The translations under genes were made by a program, and so were the position numbers. Source: Lachnospiraceae bacterium (lineage in GTDB: Bacteria > Bacillota > Clostridia > Lachnospirales > Lachnospiraceae). From it: a DNA stretch of 64,000 nt. Each line of letters starts with the position of its first letter. The stretch's first letter is position 1. Shown here one piece after another: positions 59,357-64,000 of this stretch. The notes beneath the pieces are model-generated. The model saw nothing but the letters and a program-made list of their open reading frames with translations, ran no database searches and was not told where the DNA came from. The stretch is from contig JAEFAR010000003.1 of the NCBI GenBank assembly GCA_016287675.1, forward strand, positions 46,501-110,500, written 5' to 3'.

Positions 59357-59423
59357 GAGTCAATAGGGACGTTTCATTTTGACTCATCGATGATGAGTCA
59401 AAATGAAACGTCCCTATTGACTC
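59357..59423. repeat. REP-like hairpin repeat, copy E
   Basis: Perfect 29-nt arms 59357-59385 and 59395-59423, loop ATCGATGAT, identical to copy D. It lies 63 nt behind the stop of the YhgE-like gene. Confidence 0.95.
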
Positions 59424-59436
59424 ACCTTGGAAGCGC

Positions 59437-59471
59437 CATTGACTCACCATCGACTCACCATCGACTCATTG
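59437..59471. repeat. Three 11-nt tandem units behind copy E
   Basis: ATTGACTCACC, ATCGACTCACC and ATCGACTCATT in a row, made of the outermost segment of the hairpin repeat. Together with copy E these fill most of the 337-nt gap 59150-59486; the rest is the XRE upstream region. Confidence 0.85.
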
Positions 59472-59486
59472 ACCTGTCCGTAATCT

Positions 59487-61046
59487 TTATTCCCCTATAG
59501 AAGCAGTCCTGTAAACGAACCGTACCGTTCCCGTGCTTCCTTTAGCAAGACCTGCGAAATTGTTGTACTCATCCGCTGCCTTGAGGAGTGCATGAAGATC
59601 ATCCGTGGAAGCTTCCAGTTTCTTCGCAGCCTCTGCGATCTGAGCCGTAAGTCCGGTGAGATCCGCAGCATTAATTGAATCACTGAGCTTCACTGCACCG
59701 TCGCGGATCTGCTTTACAGCCGCTTCAAGCTTGTCAACTTCTTCGGAAAGTTTTGTGAGGTTTGCACCGAGAAGGGCTACTCCGTCCGTGTAGTCCTTAA
59801 CTCCGGTGCAGAAAGCGTTCACGCTGTCCAGCTGAGCCTTGACAGCCTTGACAGTTCCTATGCCTGTCTGAACCTTTGTGTAGGCTGCTGTCCCTGAAGG
59901 GATGTTTTGGAGCTGAGCTGTCATCTGCTTTACAGTGCCGTCAAGAACAGCAGCATAGTTTTCGACTGTGAGCTCGGGGATCGTTACACCTGCGGCAACC
60001 AGCGACTGATAGGCAGTTTTAAGAATTGATCCGAAGATCTGAGTGCTGCCGGCCACAAGAGCCCCGTTCTTCGAAGCGAGCTGCTTTGCGCCCGCATCCA
60101 GCTGCCCCACTGCCACGTCAAGCTTTGTCGTTCCGGCGGAAAGTTCCTCCATTGCACTTGCGAGAGCAGCTGTTCCTTGAACAAGCTCCGTGCAGTCTTT
60201 TTCAAGTTTTGCCATCCTTCCGTCAAGTTGGTTCCTGTGATCCGATGTGTCCACGCTGATGCCTCTGAAGACTTCATCTGTCACAACCGTAAGAGAAGTC
60301 AGGAGTTTAAAGTTCTCGGCATCACACTCGATCACCAGTTTTCCGGCGTCTTCAATGCTCTTTGTGTAGTTTTCGAATCCCGGGAATGCAATGCCGCACA
60401 CTGTAGTCCTTGTGCCGTCGGATGAGACGGAACCTCTTGAAACCGTTACGTTCTTAAAGTTTCCGTTGTTCAAAAGAAGTACCGTAACTGCCGCAAAGGG
60501 AGCCTTTTCCCTGTCCCTGAAAACGCAGGTCATCGTTACATGACCGCTCTTTCCCGCAAGGTCCGCGGGAGCGATCTCCCTGCCGTCAAGTGCATATGTT
60601 ATCTGCATATCGACAGGCAAGGCCTTGTCTGTCTCGCCTCTGTAGACGATCTCTTTTCCTTCTGCTTTCCATGTGAGGTTCTCACCGTCCCGTGTGAAAC
60701 TTTCCTTTCCCTTTACATTCCTTATATCTCTGAGTTCCGAGTAATCCCTGAGTTCGTTGAGTTCCTTTGTGTTGGTAAGTCTGTCGCTCACTATGACTCT
60801 TTGCGCACTGCCGTCCGAATTGGCAATAACGTAGACCGTTTCGTCCTTGTCGGGAGTTTCCTTTGAGTTCAAAGCATTTTTAAGAGTCTTTGTAAGCTCT
60901 TCCTTTTTTTCTTCAACAATCTTTCCGATATCGTTTTTCTCATTTGTATTTCCGGCTTTTACCAAATATGCCGGAGTTGCTGCCAGTGAAAGAACAAGTC
61001 CCGCGCTGAGTACAACAGCCATTGCTTTTAAATGTCTCTTATTCAT
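59487..61046 (-). CDS. Secreted YhgE/Pip-like coiled-coil protein, partner of MMPL transporter
   Basis: 519 aa. A signal peptide (VVLSAGLVLSLAATPAYLVKAG) is followed by a beta-rich region with VNGKE..TRDGENLTWKAEGKEIVYRG and an extended coiled-coil/heptad part (residues about 270-505: DCTELVQGTAALASAMEELSAG, TTKLDVAVGQLDAGAKQL, VALLGANLTKLSEEVDKLEAAVKQI) with the tape-like X7-G pattern of YhgE/Pip proteins. It ends VRFVYRTASIGE. It lies 22 nt behind the MMPL gene, a pairing seen in many Firmicutes; it may link the pump to the cell wall or its cargo (inference). Confidence 0.82.
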   Translation of the reverse strand: MNKRHLKAMAVVLSAGLVLSLAATPAYLVKAGNTNEKNDIGKIVEEKKEELTKTLKNALNSKETPDKDETVYVIANSDGSAQRVIVSDRLTNTKELNELRDYSELRDIRNVKGKESFTRDGENLTWKAEGKEIVYRGETDKALPVDMQITYALDGREIAPADLAGKSGHVTMTCVFRDREKAPFAAVTVLLLNNGNFKNVTVSRGSVSSDGTRTTVCGIAFPGFENYTKSIEDAGKLVIECDAENFKLLTSLTVVTDEVFRGISVDTSDHRNQLDGRMAKLEKDCTELVQGTAALASAMEELSAGTTKLDVAVGQLDAGAKQLASKNGALVAGSTQIFGSILKTAYQSLVAAGVTIPELTVENYAAVLDGTVKQMTAQLQNIPSGTAAYTKVQTGIGTVKAVKAQLDSVNAFCTGVKDYTDGVALLGANLTKLSEEVDKLEAAVKQIRDGAVKLSDSINAADLTGLTAQIAEAAKKLEASTDDLHALLKAADEYNNFAGLAKGSTGTVRFVYRTASIGE

Positions 61047-61068
61047 ATGCCTACCTTACCTTTCTTGA

Positions 61069-63153
61069 TCAGTTTGCCTGTTTCAGATTTTTCTTCATTC
61101 CCAAGGTGGTGTGAGTGATGAACCCGTCAAAGGTGCAGAGCAATGCGGGCAGGATCAGTACCACCGCGAACATGCTGATAACCGCGCCTCTTGCCATCAG
61201 ACCACACATTGAGCTGATGATGTCAAGGTCGGAGTACATCGCAACACCGAAGGTCGCTGCGAAGAATCCCATGGCGCTCACAAAGATGGAAGGGATCGCC
61301 GACGAAAGTGCCTTGGAAACCGCTTCCTTTCTCTCCGCACCCTTTGTCCTTTCCTTCTTGTATCCGTTTGTCATAAGGATCGCGTAGTCGACGGTTGCGC
61401 CCAGCTGGATCGTGCTGATGCAGATGGGTGCGATGAAGGGAAGGCTCTTGTTCATGTAATAGGGAAGGCCAAGATTTATGAAGATGGCAAACTCGATCAC
61501 GGAAACAAGGATAACAGGGATGGACAGGCTCTTTGTAACAAACGCGATGATCACGAAGATCGCTGCGATGGATATGATCGAAACCCTTGTGAAGTCCACA
61601 TCCGTAACAGAAACCATGTCCTTCGTGCAAGGTGCTTCACCGATCAGCATCGCATTTTTATCATACTTCTTGATGATGCCGTTGATCTCGTCAAGCTGGG
61701 CGTCAACCTCGTCACTGCCCACATAGTACTCGGAGCTGATGACTGTCAGGCTGTAGCGGTCGCTCTTTAAAGTGCTCAAAACGCTTTCGGGGAGGAATTC
61801 CTCGGGAACACCGCTTCCAAGAAGCGATTCGAGGCCCACCGCGAACTTAACGCCCTTTACCTTGTTAAGTTCGGAAAGCATATCCGCCGCGTCTGCGGTT
61901 CCCATCTTCGCATCGGACAGGACCATATGCGTGGATGCCATGTCAAATTCTTGTTCAAGTTTCTTGTTTGCCGTAACAAAATCTATGTTTGAAGGAAGCA
62001 CGTTGCTCATATCGTAATACTTCTCAGTATGCACGTAGCCGTACAATGCGGGGAAGAGAATCACAAGGAAGATCACTATGAAAATCGCGGGCTTTGATGT
62101 TACCGCATGGGCAACCCGATCCATCTTCTTCGGCATGAAGGATCTGTGCTTTGTCTTTTCAATGAGTCTGTCAAAGACAAGTATGAGTGCGGGGAGAGTT
62201 GTAAGGCTTCCGAGAACGCCCAGCGCAACGCCCTTTGCCATTACGATACCCAGGTCACGTCCAAGAGTGAAGCTCATGAAGCAAAGTGCTATGAAGCCCG
62301 CAACTGTTGTCAGGGAACTTCCGATAACGGAGGTGAAGGTGTTGGAGATCGCATGCTTCATCGCCCTGTTGTTGTCTCCGGGGAATCTCTTTTTCTGCTC
62401 GGTGTAGGAATTCCAAAGGAAAATGGAATAGTCCATGGTGACTGCCAGCTGAAGCACTGCCGAGAGGGCCTTTGTTATGTATGATATCTCACCCAGCCAG
62501 TAGTTCGTTCCAAGGTTTAAAAGGATCGCCATACCCATGCTGGCAAGGAAGATGAAGGGAATGATGAAGCTGTCCATGAAGATCATCATAGCGACCACCG
62601 CACAGGCAACCGCAAGTCCGACGTAGATGGGCTCCTCCTTTTCGCAAAGATCCTTAAGGTCGGTCACCAGCGCCGACATACCGGTTACGAAGCATCTGCT
62701 TCCCGCTGTCTTTCTGACCTGTCTGATCGCTTCTATGGTTTCATCCGCCGATGTTGAAGAATCAAAGAACACCGCAACAAGGGTGGAATCACCGTTATTC
62801 ATCATATTGTAGTATTTTTCGGGAAGGATCTCGGCGGGTATGCCGCAATCCGCAACACTGTAAAAGGAAAGCACAGTAGCCACATGCTCCACCTTCTGCA
62901 GGTCGCTCGTAAGATCCTTGATCTCACCGGGTGTCATTCCGTCAACAACGATCACCGAGAAGGCTCCCTTTCCGAAGTCCTCCAGCAGGATGTCCTGACC
63001 TTTCACGGTTTCCATGTCTTTGGGGAGATAGGTCAGCATATCATAGTTGATCCTGGTCTTCATCATTCCGAAGATCGACGGAAAGACGAGCAGCAATGCG
63101 ATTATCAGGATCGGAATATGTGCTTTTACAATAAATTCACTGATCTTTTTCAT
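61069..63153 (-). CDS. MMPL/RND-family exporter
   Basis: 694 aa with about twelve membrane helices in two halves, each beginning with a helix and a loop of 130-170 residues (INYDMLTYLPKDMETVKGQDILLEDFG and YYDMSNVLPSNIDFVTANKKLEQEFD). Proton-relay helix features of MMPL proteins appear as TMDYSIFLWNSY and TVDYAILMTNGYKKE. Such pumps export lipids, fatty acids or peptides using the proton gradient. The first of a two-gene operon with the YhgE-like protein, adjacent to a TetR regulator. Cargo unknown. Confidence 0.93.
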   Translation of the reverse strand: MKKISEFIVKAHIPILIIALLLVFPSIFGMMKTRINYDMLTYLPKDMETVKGQDILLEDFGKGAFSVIVVDGMTPGEIKDLTSDLQKVEHVATVLSFYSVADCGIPAEILPEKYYNMMNNGDSTLVAVFFDSSTSADETIEAIRQVRKTAGSRCFVTGMSALVTDLKDLCEKEEPIYVGLAVACAVVAMMIFMDSFIIPFIFLASMGMAILLNLGTNYWLGEISYITKALSAVLQLAVTMDYSIFLWNSYTEQKKRFPGDNNRAMKHAISNTFTSVIGSSLTTVAGFIALCFMSFTLGRDLGIVMAKGVALGVLGSLTTLPALILVFDRLIEKTKHRSFMPKKMDRVAHAVTSKPAIFIVIFLVILFPALYGYVHTEKYYDMSNVLPSNIDFVTANKKLEQEFDMASTHMVLSDAKMGTADAADMLSELNKVKGVKFAVGLESLLGSGVPEEFLPESVLSTLKSDRYSLTVISSEYYVGSDEVDAQLDEINGIIKKYDKNAMLIGEAPCTKDMVSVTDVDFTRVSIISIAAIFVIIAFVTKSLSIPVILVSVIEFAIFINLGLPYYMNKSLPFIAPICISTIQLGATVDYAILMTNGYKKERTKGAERKEAVSKALSSAIPSIFVSAMGFFAATFGVAMYSDLDIISSMCGLMARGAVISMFAVVLILPALLCTFDGFITHTTLGMKKNLKQAN

Positions 63154-63223
63154 TTGTTCAACCTCACTTTCTGATGTTTCTTTGTCAGGCCGGGAAGCAC
63201 GAGTGTTTTTCTCCGAGGTGCTT

Positions 63224-63252
63224 GTTAGCCACCTTGTTTCCCGATTGCTAAC
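63224..63252. promoter_or_regulatory. Inverted repeat before the MMPL operon
   Basis: GTTAGC and GCTAAC are inverted with 17 nt between them; an extended TG-type -10 box (TAAAAT at 63261-63256, minus strand) lies next to it without a clear -35. A possible TetR operator. Confidence 0.4.
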
Positions 63253-63295
63253 TGAATTTTACACCCTGTTTCTGCCCACTTCTATGGATAAAAAC

Positions 63296-63326
63296 AGTGG
63301 CGTGTCTGAAAATCAGACACGCCACT
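63296..63326 (-). terminator. Terminator of the TetR gene
   Basis: AGTGGCGTGTCTG (63296-63308) pairs perfectly with CAGACACGCCACT (63314-63326); on the minus strand five T follow. Confidence 0.88.
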
Positions 63327-63348
63327 CCTTTTGCCCAAAAAACAGTTT

Positions 63349-63951
63349 CTAACCCTCTGTTTTAGGCCTTTTTCCGTTTTTAACAAGTTTATATTCCGGT
63401 GTATTCATTTTTTCCACGATCGACTTTGTCATGCCCTTAAAAAGGTACTCCACACGGGCAACCTTGGTCTCTATCTCCTCGGTCATACCCTCTTCCATCC
63501 AGGTCTCGAATATGCCCATCACCGCTTCATCAAGGATCCTTCCCAAAAGCAGAAGGTCATCTTCGGGTATGTCATCCGTCCCCGCTTCCCGCCTTATGAA
63601 CTTTGCGGTAATGTCTCTGATGATCCCCCTGAAGTAAACCAGGAGCTTGTCACGGTTAACTGAATTGTAAATGTGGTAGACCGCTTTCTTGTTCCTGATG
63701 GCAAAGCTCAAGGCATCGATTATGCCCATCTCCCATGTGTCGTAATTTCTTGAATTCTCCACCGCGCGCTGCAGCTCGGCCTCAAGGATCTTTGTCAGCA
63801 GGTCATACACATCCTGATAGTGATAATAGAATGTGTTGCGGTTGATCCCGCACCTTTCCACAATGTCCTTTACGGTGATCCTGTCAAAGGGCATTTCATT
63901 CAGCATTTCCAAAAATGTATTTACTATTGCTTTTTGAGTAAAAACAGCCAT
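63349..63951 (-). CDS. TetR-family regulator of the MMPL operon
   Basis: 200 aa, TTAGGAG before the ATG. The N-terminal helix-turn-helix is KAIVNTFLEMLNEMPFDRITVKDIVERCGINRNTFYYHYQDVYDLL, of the DhaS/AcrR-like type; the C-terminal part is helical and would bind a ligand. It precedes the MMPL operon on the same strand, separated by a terminator and an inverted repeat, so it probably represses the pump until its cargo binds (inference). Confidence 0.92.
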   Translation of the reverse strand: MAVFTQKAIVNTFLEMLNEMPFDRITVKDIVERCGINRNTFYYHYQDVYDLLTKILEAELQRAVENSRNYDTWEMGIIDALSFAIRNKKAVYHIYNSVNRDKLLVYFRGIIRDITAKFIRREAGTDDIPEDDLLLLGRILDEAVMGIFETWMEEGMTEEIETKVARVEYLFKGMTKSIVEKMNTPEYKLVKNGKRPKTEG

Positions 63952-63966
63952 AAAACACTCCTAACT

Positions 63967-64000
63967 GAGTCGATGGGGACAGGTGAGTAGATGGGGACAG
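63967..64000. repeat. REP-like repeat, partial copy F at the window edge
   Basis: GAGTCGATGGGGACAG followed by GTGAGTAGATGGGGACAG: two head segments of the hairpin repeat in tandem, running off the right edge. It lies 15 nt upstream of the TetR start codon and may contain or overlap its promoter. Confidence 0.7.

Noticed and set aside
59437..59471. Short CRISPR-like tandem repeats behind copy E
   Set aside because: Units are 11 nt with no spacers; they are fragments of the hairpin repeat.
45532..59486. CRISPR array
   Set aside because: The repeats are perfect hairpins scattered at kilobase distances, without regular spacers or cas genes.
1..64000. tRNA, rRNA or prophage genes
   Set aside because: No cloverleaf-like, rRNA-like, integrase, terminase or capsid-like sequence was recognised on either strand.

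Overview
The window looks like a chromosomal segment of a Gram-positive, anaerobic, carbohydrate-degrading Clostridia bacterium, most likely Lachnospiraceae-like from gut or rumen. The signs are AGGAGG-type ribosome binding sites, lipobox lipoproteins, sigma-A-type promoters, a GPH sugar symporter instead of SusC/D, NhaC, MATE, HicAB and many sensory and ABC modules. No rRNA, tRNA, CRISPR array, prophage or transposase gene was seen.

Region 1 (1-17.5 kb) is an alpha-mannan utilisation locus. Two surface lipoprotein GH76 endo-alpha-1,6-mannanases, a triple-CBM6-like lipoprotein and a sugar-binding lipoprotein (cut by the window edge) would cut and capture mannan outside. GH125, GH38 and a GH38-like DUF5054 enzyme lack signal peptides and would release mannose inside. 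A ROK kinase and a mannose-6-phosphate isomerase would feed it to glycolysis. A GntR/LacI-type hybrid regulator sits at the upstream end; AT-rich operator-like elements recur at its own promoter and at both mannanase/mannosidase promoters. A divergent GH2 enzyme closes the locus.

Region 2 (17.5-29.9 kb) is an eight-gene, apparently LacI-controlled uronide operon: GH105, GPH symporter, an SBP-like lipoprotein, an alkaline-phosphatase-superfamily phosphodiesterase, a PHP hydrolase, a calcium-binding beta-propeller, an unknown 613-aa protein and a metallophosphoesterase, followed by an AraC regulator with its own promoter. Three unrelated phosphoesterase folds in one uronide operon suggest a phosphate-decorated acidic glycan; this is the best candidate for an undescribed pathway. 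ACACGTGT-centred palindromes lie before both the operon and lacI.

Region 3 (30-45.4 kb) is mixed accessory and housekeeping DNA: TetR-DUF4003, a ferredoxin-type aldo/keto reductase, a CE12-like esterase lipoprotein, MATE, HicAB bracketed by two identical hairpins, NhaC, an Ig-like secreted protein, a stand-alone FakA-C-like domain, an alpha/beta hydrolase-acyltransferase-zinc-ribbon membrane protein trio, and a membrane diguanylate cyclase.

Region 4 (45.5-64 kb) carries an antimicrobial-peptide-type ABC exporter with its two-component system, a GNAT, a chemoreceptor, a 1,469-aa surface protein, a Nudix hydrolase, an orphan autoregulated antitoxin-like protein, an XRE regulator and an MMPL export operon with its TetR regulator. 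A family of about 67-nt perfect hairpins (five full copies and one partial) occurs only in this region, mostly right behind stop codons; it looks like a REP/BIME-type repeat and shows paired changes in the two arms.

All family assignments are from motif recognition by eye; no database search was run.
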